In this document: piece by piece, positions 11,361 to 19,073 of the stretch | Layout of the letters: each line of letters opens with the position of its first letter | Numbering within the stretch: the stretch's first letter is position 1 | Source of the DNA: a virus | Virus record (IMG/VR): IMGVR_UViG_3300032213_002566 | Span: 1-31,956 of that record | Length of the DNA stretch: 31,956 nucleotides | Strand: one strand, 5' to 3' | The notes under the pieces: model-generated | Told to the model about the DNA's origin: nothing | What the model saw: the letters and a program-made list of their open reading frames with translations, nothing else | Databases searched by the model: none | Position numbers and translations under genes: made by a program

Positions 11361-12615
11361 AACAGTTTTAGGCATAGTCATTAGAGATTTCAATGAATCT
11401 TGGAAAAACGCAAAAGCCTCCGGATTTTCAAAAGAGTTGTTTCAAGACCCAAGGCACCAAAAAATTGCCGAGTGTGTTGAGACGATGGCAGACAAAGGGA
11501 TGCCTGTAGATATGGCGACAATATGTGAGATGGTTCCTAAAGAGCTTGTTGGACTTGTCATTGATCTTACAACAAACGCCCCGTGGTCTATCAACTATGA
11601 GTTTCTAATTGATCAAACAGCAAAATGGCAAAAGCTTAAGATCATGTTTACCGATCTAGTGACTTTATCATCCAATGGATTTAGAGCCCCAATCAGCGAA
11701 TCCTATGAGGGTTATATAAATCAAATAAACGAAATCACTAAAAAAATGAACGCGCTCGTGGAAGAAAGTAGAACTACATATTCTAGGCCAGAGATAGCGG
11801 AAGCTGGCATTGACCGAATTCGAGATAGAATCGAAGATTCCATTGAGGGGAAAAAATCTGGATATCTAACAAATGTCAAAGCTCTTGATGCTTGCCTTTC
11901 GGGCCTTCAGCCTGGAAGGGTGTATGTTGTGGCAGCTAGGACAAGTGTCGGCAAAACGACATTCTCGGCTTTCCTGGCCCTTGAGGCAATGAAACAAGGC
12001 GCTAATCCATTGTTTTTCACAAACGAGATGGACAAGGAAGATTTGTTTGAAAAATGGGTTTCTAATCTAGGCAAGGTTAGCAATCAAGCCCTACAATCTG
12101 GAAACTTTACAAACGAGCAGCTAGATAGGTTTTCTTTTGGGTGTGCTGAGTTTTCAAAACTTAACTGCATGGCAGATGAGAAATCTGGATGGAACCTTGA
12201 TCAACTTATCTCAGTGTCGCACAGATCAAAAAGCAAGTCTGGAGTTGATTTAATCATCGTGGACTACTTGCAACAGGTGCGCGTCAAGGGTAGCGCCACA
12301 AAACAAGAACAGGTGTCAAAGGCGAGCGATGAGCTGAAAAAACTAGCGAGGGATTTAAACATACCTGTAATCGTCTTAGCTCAAATTAACCGAGAGTCTG
12401 AGAAATCAGGCAAGCCTATGATGCCCACACTTGCAAATCTAAAAGACTCAGGCAGCATTGAACAGGACGCCGATGTTGTCATGATTCTTCACAAAGAGGA
12501 CATTAGTTTGAAGGAAGTCGAATTGTTTGTAGCAAAAAACCGCTACGGCAAAACTGGAACCATCAAACTAAACCATATTTTCGCGATAAACTCCTATGAG
12601 GAATCCAATGACTAA
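11347..12615 (+). CDS. Replicative DNA helicase, DnaB family
   Basis: 422 aa, near the 450-470 aa usual for DnaB. Residues about 1-105 are a DnaB-type N-terminal helical domain (DPRHQKIAECVETMADKGMP). The RecA-like ATPase follows: Walker A ARTSVGKT (197-204), catalytic E227 in TNEMDKED, Walker B DLIIVDYLQQ (301-310), AQINRES (345-351), the LKDSGSIEQDADVV signature (365-378) and KNRYGKTG (397-404). It should be the hexameric 5'-3' replication fork helicase loaded at the in-gene origin by the initiator encoded just upstream. The 14-nt overlap couples their translation. No separate loader gene or primase is seen, so host primase and polymerase are probably recruited. Confidence 0.92.
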   Translation: MTGIETVLGIVIRDFNESWKNAKASGFSKELFQDPRHQKIAECVETMADKGMPVDMATICEMVPKELVGLVIDLTTNAPWSINYEFLIDQTAKWQKLKIMFTDLVTLSSNGFRAPISESYEGYINQINEITKKMNALVEESRTTYSRPEIAEAGIDRIRDRIEDSIEGKKSGYLTNVKALDACLSGLQPGRVYVVAARTSVGKTTFSAFLALEAMKQGANPLFFTNEMDKEDLFEKWVSNLGKVSNQALQSGNFTNEQLDRFSFGCAEFSKLNCMADEKSGWNLDQLISVSHRSKSKSGVDLIIVDYLQQVRVKGSATKQEQVSKASDELKKLARDLNIPVIVLAQINRESEKSGKPMMPTLANLKDSGSIEQDADVVMILHKEDISLKEVELFVAKNRYGKTGTIKLNHIFAINSYEESND

Positions 12616-12877
12616 TCTACTCTATGACAGGGCTTGCAAGGCATTCGATGCGATGCATCAAGTCGAGTCCTATCTAAAAACTTTTATCTCACAGGAAAGA
12701 TTCGAATCCCTTCACGAGGAGTTCCCTAAAGAGTTTCGGCGCGCCAGTGAGATCGAGCGAGAGATTACAGGCGACATGCCGCTTGATATTGCTGAAACTT
12801 TATACAAGGAGTGGGAGGGGTGTTGGATTACAATCGCGAGAGCTTGTAGGAATACCTCTCAGAAGAACAAAAAGTAG
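12608..12877 (+). CDS. Small helical protein after the helicase
   Basis: 89 aa from the ATG at 12608, which has GAGG 6 nt upstream inside the helicase end; an ATG at 12596 lacks a site. Helical and charged (ACKAFDAMHQVESYLKTF, EFPKEFRRASEIEREI) with Cys and Trp near the C-terminus (EWEGCWITIARACRN). It overlaps the helicase stop by 8 nt (ATGACTAA), the same joint used in the minus-strand operon. No family recognised. It could be a helicase partner, but that rests only on position. Confidence 0.6.
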   Translation: MTNLLYDRACKAFDAMHQVESYLKTFISQERFESLHEEFPKEFRRASEIEREITGDMPLDIAETLYKEWEGCWITIARACRNTSQKNKK

Positions 12878-13042
12878 TCTAGAATTGATTTTAAACCAAA
12901 AGATATACCTAGGCATGGTTTGCAAACGAAACGCAACAGAATCGAAATTATAAATCCCGACTAAATCACTCAACATTTAATCGCTTGACTACCCTAGGTA
13001 GGGTGGGGTAGGGTAGGGGTACTACTAATTTGCAGGTGTAAT
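12878..13042 (+). promoter_or_regulatory. Regulatory gap with G-quadruplex motif
   Basis: 165 bp without a gene. It contains four G-runs, GGG-T-GGGG-TA-GGG-TA-GGGG (13001-13019), a textbook G-quadruplex pattern on the plus strand, about 24 bp before the next gene. ACCCTA (12991-12996) can instead pair with TAGGGT (12999-13004) in a hairpin with loop GG. GGTAGGGTGGGG (12997-13008) also occurs at 10387-10398. TTGACT at 12985 looks like a -35, but G-rich DNA follows with no -10. TATAAA near 12950 has no good -35. Confidence 0.5.
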
Positions 13043-13201
13043 GTGAATTTTAAAGACGAAAGCCATAGGCCATTTTTAGATTCTCTGCAAAAAAGAGAGG
13101 CGGAAATAGATCGAGCGCAAATAATCGAACGACTAGACTCTATTGTAGAATTACTAACAGCTATCCACAAAGAGATTTACAGATTTAGGACGGGCGAATG
13201 A
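13043..13201 (+). CDS. 52-aa coiled-coil peptide
   Basis: GTG start at 13043 with AGGTG upstream. The sequence SLQKREAEIDRAQIIERLDS followed by IVELLTAIHKEIYRF is a strong heptad-type coiled coil. The stop overlaps the next start by 4 nt (ATGA), which supports it as the first gene of the operon leading to the terminase. Function unknown. Confidence 0.6.
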   Translation: MNFKDESHRPFLDSLQKREAEIDRAQIIERLDSIVELLTAIHKEIYRFRTGE

Positions 13202-13509
13202 ATGCAGAAACCATTGACATTGAGGCCAAAGAGGTCAAAAAAAGCTTAGTGCTAGACTCTCTAGATACCAAAATCCTAACGGACATCGGTAAGGCCCATT
13301 ATCTAATCCTATCTTTACTGGAAGCGGCTGAAAGAGATGTAAAGGGCATTCCCCTTGATGTCTCAGCTAACGCAAAAGTAATGAATCAGGAAGCCCTTAA
13401 CTCTATCGCTGTTCACTTGGAAGCCAAAGAAGGGCCAGAGGCTAGGGACACATTCCTAAAGGCTGTCACGGGCATATTTGAGCCAATCCAAGAGGAAACG
13501 AAATGCTAA
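13198..13509 (+). CDS. Hypothetical helical protein
   Basis: 103 aa, acidic. Helical throughout, with alternating charged and hydrophobic residues (KILTDIGKAHYLILSLLEAA; EALNSIAVHLEAKEGPEA). One Cys at the very C-terminus. No family recognised. Coupled to the preceding coiled-coil peptide by a 4-nt overlap and to the next gene by a 7-nt overlap. Confidence 0.6.
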   Translation: MNAETIDIEAKEVKKSLVLDSLDTKILTDIGKAHYLILSLLEAAERDVKGIPLDVSANAKVMNQEALNSIAVHLEAKEGPEARDTFLKAVTGIFEPIQEETKC

Positions 13510-13871
13510 GTTGGCTTAGTCGAGAAATTAAAGACATGTTTTATGCTTTTTGCTATTTGTTTACAAACAAGCAACCTCATGAAGTAAAAGGTATAATCAA
13601 GAAATACTCGCCTAGAGATGCCTTTGATCTTTATGATTCGTTTTTGAACAAAATAGAATTTTACGGTGCTAAGAACGCAACTATAGTAACAAGCGCTGAA
13701 AACGTTCAGATATTAATGTCTGCCGGCCTTATAATTCACGATCAAAATACCACAAAACTTTGGTTAAAAGATTTTTACGGCGATGTGGAGGTGGCTGCGT
13801 CAATATATCACGGAAATAATTACGCTAATTTAGTATATAGGGAGCTTCCGTATGAACCCAAAAAAGCTTAA
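13503..13871 (+). CDS. Hypothetical protein
   Basis: 122 aa, mixed helix and strand. The N-terminal segment is aromatic and hydrophobic (MFYAFCYLFT) and could touch a membrane; the rest is polar (YSPRDAFDLYDSFLNKIEFY) and rich in Tyr and Asn. No motif recognised. GAGGAAACGAA precedes the ATG. It overlaps the next gene by 20 nt. Confidence 0.6.
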   Translation: MLSWLSREIKDMFYAFCYLFTNKQPHEVKGIIKKYSPRDAFDLYDSFLNKIEFYGAKNATIVTSAENVQILMSAGLIIHDQNTTKLWLKDFYGDVEVAASIYHGNNYANLVYRELPYEPKKA

Positions 13872-14064
13872 TTGTAAATCAGCCGTGGCCTTTGGCGTGA
13901 AAGGAACAGACTCTCTCTCTGTCTCTTTCGAGCTTGAAATTGTAAACGGCGTAGTTACGCGAATGACTCAACTAAATGCGCCGGATAGGCCTGCGATATC
14001 ATTAGGTAAGGTTCAAAAAAGAAGCTGGGAATATTACAGGGAGCAAAAAATTGAAAGCAATTAA
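13852..14064 (+). CDS. Hypothetical small protein
   Basis: 70 aa, basic. The central part alternates as a beta sheet (SLSVSFELEIVNGVVTRMTQ), followed by a basic helix (KVQKRSWEYYREQKIE). No family recognised. GGGAG lies 7 nt upstream. It overlaps the next gene by 14 nt. Confidence 0.55.
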   Translation: MNPKKLNCKSAVAFGVKGTDSLSVSFELEIVNGVVTRMTQLNAPDRPAISLGKVQKRSWEYYREQKIESN

Positions 14065-14284
14065 TTTTCTATTTTTAATGGCATTCATCCAAACTGCAGC
14101 GGTAATTAAATACCCAAGTCTTGCGATGTCTCTTCCGCTCTGTTTTACCTTGGCCGCTTTGGTGGTAATTTTTTATCTCGAGAACCGCGAAGAAAAACAA
14201 ATAAAGGCTGTTGAGAAAAGAATCAGCCAGATAGAATCTGATTACAAATCTCTTAAAAGTTCTATGAGTCTTAAAAACCTTTAA
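14051..14284 (+). CDS. Holin-like membrane protein with coiled-coil tail
   Basis: 77 aa, TTG start supported by AGGGAG 7 nt upstream; an in-frame ATG at 14078 would cut into the first hydrophobic segment. Two membrane segments (residues about 4-20 and 27-43: AMSLPLCFTLAALVVIFYLE) are followed by a charged coiled coil (QIKAVEKRISQIESDYKSLK). A two-pass membrane protein of this length with a charged C-terminus fits a class II-like holin. It is encoded just before the terminase, as in some podoviruses, but far from the endolysin on the other strand. It is the best holin candidate in the genome. Confidence 0.5.
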   Translation: MKAINFLFLMAFIQTAAVIKYPSLAMSLPLCFTLAALVVIFYLENREEKQIKAVEKRISQIESDYKSLKSSMSLKNL

Positions 14285-14308
14285 AACATTTCTTAAGGTA
14301 AGTTATAA

Positions 14309-14683
14309 ATGGCATGGAAGGGCGTACCAAAAGGAACTCCTAAGCCTGCAAATGCTGGCCGTAAAAAGGGCACGCCCAACAAGATCACGTTCAGCTTTAG
14401 GGAAGAGCTCAAGGCTAAAAACTTTGATATTGTTCATGAGCTTGTCAAGCTATTTGCCGATCCTGAGACTTCAGTATCAGACAAGGCGGCCCTACTAAAG
14501 CTTGTTATGGAATATTCCTATTACAAGCCTGCAGCTCCAAAAGACGATGCGCCTGTCCCTAATCTATTCGCCCAAAATATGCAAGTAGCCATGATGGGAA
14601 AAAGCACTGAGCAGCTTGAGGCAGAATTTGCCGAGCATCACGTTGAGGGATTAGAGCGGGAGCTCATGGAAGATGAGGACTGA
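14309..14683 (+). CDS. terS: Putative small terminase subunit
   Basis: 124 aa, immediately before the large terminase, where small terminases are usual. The N-terminus is basic (KGTPKPANAGRKKGTPNKI), the GRKKGTPNK motif seen in many short phage DNA-packaging proteins. Helical segments follow (FREELKAKNFDIVHELVKLF; SVSDKAALLKLVMEY), then a Pro-rich hinge and an acidic C-terminus. It should recognise the packaging site and present DNA to the large subunit. The identification rests on position, length and the basic motif. It overlaps the large subunit gene by 11 nt. Confidence 0.7.
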   Translation: MAWKGVPKGTPKPANAGRKKGTPNKITFSFREELKAKNFDIVHELVKLFADPETSVSDKAALLKLVMEYSYYKPAAPKDDAPVPNLFAQNMQVAMMGKSTEQLEAEFAEHHVEGLERELMEDED

Positions 14684-16055
14684 AAAACCCTTAGACATAA
14701 ACACCATGACTGATGAGGAAATCTTTAGGTGTAATGTGCTTTTTTCCAGAGGGTCTATGGAGTTTCTACTTCATTCAACCCAAAAGAAGATGCGACAAAA
14801 ATGGATCAAGTCAGGCAGTGATGAATATTTGGTCTTTTGTTCCAGGCAGCTTGGGAAAACTCATCTAGGCTTAGACATTGCAATTGAAACTTGCTTAAAA
14901 AATCCTGGTTCAAGAGTGCTTTACTATGGTCCGGTGAAAGACAAGCTAAAAGACATCGTAAATGATGGACTCGCGCCAATTTTGTTATTTGCTCCTGAAG
15001 GTTTAATCCATAGGAAAAAAAGTGAATATCGCTGGCAGATAGGTAAATCAGAGCTAAGGCTATGCACACTAGAAAGAGCTCACATTGATAAATATAGGGG
15101 ATGGAATGCCAAGGGCTTGATAGTCATTGAAGAGGGCTGTTTTGTCGATTCTGAAGCTTTTAGTTATGCTTGGCAGTCGGTAATCAATCCACAAAGGTTA
15201 AGGCACAATCCAAAGGTGCTTATTAATACAACACCGAGCGTTGATGAGGATCACTATATTCATACTGTTTTGCTGCCAGAGCTTGAGCTTAAAAAAGCGG
15301 TCAGCAATTACACCATTTATGAGAATCCTTATCTGTCCATCGAACAGATTGAGAAGATCAAAAAGCAAGTGACAGAGGAAGTCTGGCGAAGGGAGTACTT
15401 AGCCGAGATATTCAGGTCAACTACATCCGTTGCGGTGCCTGAATTTCAGGAAAGGCATGTTGTAAAGATTGATCCGCCGGCATTCGCTAACTGGCAAACC
15501 TGCATAGACTTTGGTGGATCCCTTGATCCTCACGGCATATGGCTTAATTACTGGGACACGAAGAGAAACAAGTACGTGCTCTATAAAAGTCACTTGATGC
15601 CTCCAAACACTTCTATTCAAGAGATCAGGGATTTTTGCTTAGAATTCGAAAAAGACAAAACCAATGGACGTCACGACAGAGTGATAGACTGCTCGGGCCA
15701 GGTTTCTATAGAGCTATCCCGCCTGAAGTTTGAGCATATGATAGCACAAAAAGGCCCTGGAAGTTTCGATGCATCCCTACAGGCTCTAAGGGTTGGCTTC
15801 CAGAATGATGTGATAGAAATAAACAGCACTTGCGCCGATGGCATTAACCAGCTAAAATATGGGAAACTTAACAAAAACCGTGATGATTTTTCAAGGAATG
15901 AAAAACACCATTGTGACTTAATTGCCGCGCTGCTGTACGGCTTTAAAGCAAAGGTCATGTATGACGCTTTCCCAAGTAATTTTGGCCTTCATAAAGAGAA
16001 ATACCATAGGCAATTACAGCCTAAATCGAACCTCGCGCTGCTTGGGGAAATCTGA
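14673..16055 (+). CDS. terL: Large terminase subunit
   Basis: 460 aa. Packaging ATPase and headful or site-specific nuclease that pumps DNA through the portal. Walker A is SRQLGKT (57-63), preceded by EYLVFC; Walker B is GLIVIEE (148-154) with E153/E154; the coupling motif is INTTPS (184-189). The RNase H-like nuclease domain follows, with likely metal ligands D279 (CIDFGG), D339 (DRVIDCSG) and D415 (HHCDLIAALLYG). All key residues are present. The ATG lies inside the small subunit gene; ATG at residue 12 is an alternative start. The portal gene follows by 8 bp. Confidence 0.93.
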   Translation: MRTEKPLDINTMTDEEIFRCNVLFSRGSMEFLLHSTQKKMRQKWIKSGSDEYLVFCSRQLGKTHLGLDIAIETCLKNPGSRVLYYGPVKDKLKDIVNDGLAPILLFAPEGLIHRKKSEYRWQIGKSELRLCTLERAHIDKYRGWNAKGLIVIEEGCFVDSEAFSYAWQSVINPQRLRHNPKVLINTTPSVDEDHYIHTVLLPELELKKAVSNYTIYENPYLSIEQIEKIKKQVTEEVWRREYLAEIFRSTTSVAVPEFQERHVVKIDPPAFANWQTCIDFGGSLDPHGIWLNYWDTKRNKYVLYKSHLMPPNTSIQEIRDFCLEFEKDKTNGRHDRVIDCSGQVSIELSRLKFEHMIAQKGPGSFDASLQALRVGFQNDVIEINSTCADGINQLKYGKLNKNRDDFSRNEKHHCDLIAALLYGFKAKVMYDAFPSNFGLHKEKYHRQLQPKSNLALLGEI

Positions 16056-16063
16056 GGCCATTT

Positions 16064-18007
16064 ATGGCTAATCAGTATTGGGCCCGCGCACCTGAATCAG
16101 AGATTGCTAACGAAATAACCCATAAATGGGAAAAGCATCAAAGATGGCTTTCGGTCACTGGCTACGGTGAACGAGCACAAAAGATGTATGACATGTTTTA
16201 TGGCGACTTCGGCATCTCTATAGATAGCGATAAAGTCAAAGCGAAAATGTCAGTGAACCACTTCAAATCACTGGTTCAAAGACTTCACTCGATCACCACT
16301 CAAAGTAAGCTGCAATATGTTCCAAAGAGCAGAAATAGCGATGCGGCTGCGATGAATGAGACAGACCTAGCCAAAGGCCTTTTGGAATATTACGCCGATG
16401 AAAAAGACATGAATTTAGTCGTGTCTCGCATGGTTGAAATCGGCCTTGTTATGAGTGATTCATACGTTTATGCTCCGTGGGACAAACATCAAGGCGAGCT
16501 AACTGTCGAAGGTGAGACGATCAGAAACGGCGATCAAGCTTTTTACTTGCTAAATCCTTTTGATATTGCAAGGCATCCTACCCTAGAAAATAGCCCTTAT
16601 TTTATAGTAAAGCTGGCTGTTAATAAGTACGACTTAGCGGCTCTTTATGCTGATGATGAAAAAAAGCAAGACGCCATTAAAGCGGTGTCGATAGAATACC
16701 CAGGCTTTGCGAATGGCTATCTAAATACTCCGTTTAATCAAAATGTCGCGGGATATGATGATGATGATTCAATCTATGTCTACCATTTACTCCACGATAG
16801 AAGCCCAAGCCTGCCAAAAGGTCGGTACACTTTAATTGCCGGCAAAACAGTTTTAGAAGATACGATACTTCCATATAAAACATTGCCAGTCGTTAGATTT
16901 GCCCCTGGTAGAACGGAAGGGACGGTTACAGGGGATTCTATAGCAACATCGCTTTATGGCATTCAGCAAGCGATTGATAGGCTTTACTCTTCAAATCTTA
17001 CAAATAATTTACATTTTAATAACCAGTCCATTTGGTCGCCGAGTGCGGTTGATATTAGTCGTCTCAGTGAAGGATACAATCTAGTCGTTTCAGCCCAAAA
17101 GCCAGAGCCACTTCAGCTAACAGGCTCAAGCCCTGAGTCTTATAAGCTACTGGCTGGCTATGAAGCGGTGATGCAAACTATCTCGGGAGTGAATGCCACT
17201 ACTAGGGGCAATCCTGAATCTAGTCTGAAGTCAGGAACAAGCTTAGCTTTGATGCTTTCTATCTCGGTAATGAGTGCCGACAGTATTCAAAAGAACTATG
17301 TAAGATCTGCGGCCGACCTTGGAACGATAGTTATCCACAATATTCAAGCTTTCGCCACAGAGAAGCGAATAGCATACATCGGCGGCGCTTCTAAGAAGTC
17401 TCAGGCCAAAGAATTCAGCTCAAAAGATGTAATGAGCATCGACCGAGTGACTATTGATATCGGCAATCCACTGCTTTCAAACTATGCAGGCAGGCAAGAA
17501 ATGATTCAGCAATGGATGCAATTTGGCATCGTCAAGGATCCAAAGGTAATCGTGGAGTTCCTTAGAACTGGCCAAATTGATTCTATCACTGAAGATGATT
17601 TTAAAGATGGCCTCTTGATTAGGTTAGAGAATGAGGCATTGAGAAGAAACGCCAATCCGCCCGTGATGATCACTGATAACCATCCTGAGCATATTATGAA
17701 GCATAAAGCTTTGGCGAATGATCCAGAAATCAGAATGAATCCTGAGATCATGAAAAATCTTTTAGATCACATTCAAGAGCATATTGCTTCTATGAAGTCC
17801 ATTGACCCCGACCTTGCGGCGATATTAGGCCTTCAGCCATTACCTTCTCAGTCTATGCCTCCTCCAGGACCACAAGCTGGGATAGGATCTCCTGATAGCG
17901 GAATGCCTAGCCTTCCAAACGTTCCAAGCAACGCGCCACCCGAGGCACAGCAAGCTCTTGATCAAGCAGTTCAAGCAGTTCAACCAATTGAAGGACAAAT
18001 AGCATGA
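16064..18007 (+). CDS. Portal protein
   Basis: 647 aa. Forms the ring at the capsid vertex through which DNA is packaged and ejected. Recognised by position between terminase and scaffold, length, and features of podoviral portals: YGERAQKMYDMFYGDFG near the N-terminus, the QAFYLLNPFDIARHPTLE segment, LPVVRFAPG (around 282), GTVTGDSIATSLYGIQQAID with the long helix after it, and SGVNATTRGNPESSLKSGTS. The C-terminal 60 residues are Pro/Gln/Ala-rich and flexible. It overlaps the scaffold gene by 4 nt (ATGA). GAGG lies upstream. Confidence 0.85.
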   Translation: MANQYWARAPESEIANEITHKWEKHQRWLSVTGYGERAQKMYDMFYGDFGISIDSDKVKAKMSVNHFKSLVQRLHSITTQSKLQYVPKSRNSDAAAMNETDLAKGLLEYYADEKDMNLVVSRMVEIGLVMSDSYVYAPWDKHQGELTVEGETIRNGDQAFYLLNPFDIARHPTLENSPYFIVKLAVNKYDLAALYADDEKKQDAIKAVSIEYPGFANGYLNTPFNQNVAGYDDDDSIYVYHLLHDRSPSLPKGRYTLIAGKTVLEDTILPYKTLPVVRFAPGRTEGTVTGDSIATSLYGIQQAIDRLYSSNLTNNLHFNNQSIWSPSAVDISRLSEGYNLVVSAQKPEPLQLTGSSPESYKLLAGYEAVMQTISGVNATTRGNPESSLKSGTSLALMLSISVMSADSIQKNYVRSAADLGTIVIHNIQAFATEKRIAYIGGASKKSQAKEFSSKDVMSIDRVTIDIGNPLLSNYAGRQEMIQQWMQFGIVKDPKVIVEFLRTGQIDSITEDDFKDGLLIRLENEALRRNANPPVMITDNHPEHIMKHKALANDPEIRMNPEIMKNLLDHIQEHIASMKSIDPDLAAILGLQPLPSQSMPPPGPQAGIGSPDSGMPSLPNVPSNAPPEAQQALDQAVQAVQPIEGQIA

Positions 18008-18882
18008 GTGAAGGACAAGCTGCATCCACTCCACCCGTAGCGGCGAGCGATGCACCGGCAAGTGAAGCAGTTTCAAGTGAAGTTCAAGCGACAGAAACCA
18101 CAGCCCAAGCGGAAAGGCGCAAGCTAAAAGCTAAGGTGAACGGTCGAGAGGTCGACGTATACGAAGACGATGTGCTTCGAGATTATCAGAAATATTTGTC
18201 TGCCGATGAAAAATTAAGGGAAGCGGCAAAACAAAGAAAAGAAATAGCCGAGTTTCAGCATCTTTTGATGACTGATCCAAAGAAAATACTTATGGACCCG
18301 CGGCTTCCCATAGACCTAAAAGAGTTTGCTATGGAAATACTCACTCAAAAGATTGACGAAGAAATCAAATATGCTGACCCTAGAGATAGAGAGATAGACG
18401 ATCTTAGAAAGAAGATAGAAGCCCGTGAAAATCAGGATAGGGAAGTTGAAGAAACCAAGGCGGAACAAGAGAAGCGCCAATTAGTTGAACAGCGCCGAGA
18501 GGTCATTGCTAACACCCTCTCAAAAGCTATGGAACTAAGTCCTCTTTCTAAAGAGCCTGAAGTGGCGGCGCAAACATTAAGAGAAATGGCCCTTCACATG
18601 AGGCTATGCAAGGACGCTGGCTATGATGTGAGCCCTGAAGAGCTTGCAAGTCACGTTGAAAAAAAGAACATTAAAACCTATCACACTTTGGCAAATAAGC
18701 TTGAGGGAGATGACCTAATCTCATTTCTAGGCGAGGATATCGTCCAGAAAATCAGGCGAGCTGACCTTTCTAGAATTAAAAAAGCGAGAGAAGTGGAAGC
18801 ACCGCAAGTTGCCAGCTCTTGGGAAGCAAGATCACCTAGCCAAAGATCATTTGTTGACCCTCACGAGTTGAGGTCAAGATAA
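18004..18882 (+). CDS. Capsid scaffolding protein
   Basis: 292 aa. The N-terminus is Ala/Ser/Glu-rich and disordered. Residues about 40-80 (KAKVNGREVDVYEDDVLRDY, then SADEKLREAAKQRKE) match the motif common to phage scaffold proteins. A long charged coiled coil follows (DLRKKIEARENQDREVEETK), then a helical C-terminus rich in basic residues. It would assemble the procapsid and be removed before packaging. It lies between portal and major capsid protein, the normal place. No protease gene is seen, so the scaffold is probably released whole. A terminator follows at 18919. Confidence 0.8.
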   Translation: MSEGQAASTPPVAASDAPASEAVSSEVQATETTAQAERRKLKAKVNGREVDVYEDDVLRDYQKYLSADEKLREAAKQRKEIAEFQHLLMTDPKKILMDPRLPIDLKEFAMEILTQKIDEEIKYADPRDREIDDLRKKIEARENQDREVEETKAEQEKRQLVEQRREVIANTLSKAMELSPLSKEPEVAAQTLREMALHMRLCKDAGYDVSPEELASHVEKKNIKTYHTLANKLEGDDLISFLGEDIVQKIRRADLSRIKKAREVEAPQVASSWEARSPSQRSFVDPHELRSR

Positions 18883-18918
18883 AAAAGCTTGCAATTTAAA
18901 AAAACAGTTCGTAAAATT

Positions 18919-18943
18919 AGAGTAGATCAAATCTACTCTTTTT
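18919..18943 (+). terminator. Rho-independent terminator after the scaffold gene
   Basis: AGAGTAGAT (18919-18927), loop CAA, ATCTACTCT (18931-18939), then TTTT. A perfect 9-bp stem. It separates the packaging/scaffold transcript from the capsid gene. Confidence 0.85.
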
Positions 18944-19016
18944 CATTTCTACCCTCGGGCGAATTGAAAACCAAAAAAGATCATTCTACCAATTGGCGAA
19001 TGAATCAAAGATCACG

Positions 19017-19045
19017 TTTTCAGTGAAACTAATCAAAACTATCAA
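19017..19045 (+). promoter_or_regulatory. Candidate promoter of the major capsid gene
   Basis: TTTTCA (19017-19022), 17-nt spacer, TATCAA (19040-19045): each matches sigma-70 consensus in four of six positions, giving a start point near 19052. It lies between a terminator and the capsid gene, where a promoter is needed. The rest of 18944-19016 shows nothing else. Confidence 0.35.
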
Positions 19046-19073
19046 AAAACACTTATTTTAAAGGGTAATAATC

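Noticed and set aside
12747-12953. Plus-strand frame overlapping the small gene after the helicase
   Set aside because: Other frame of 12608-12877, no ribosome site, composition unlike a protein.
12985-13013. TTGACT as a -35 element before the G-rich region
   Set aside because: At 16-18 nt downstream lies G-rich sequence with no -10 resemblance.
17331-17339. Perfect DnaA box TTATCCACA in the portal gene
   Set aside because: Isolated, inside conserved coding sequence, and one such 9-mer is not surprising by chance in 32 kb on two strands.
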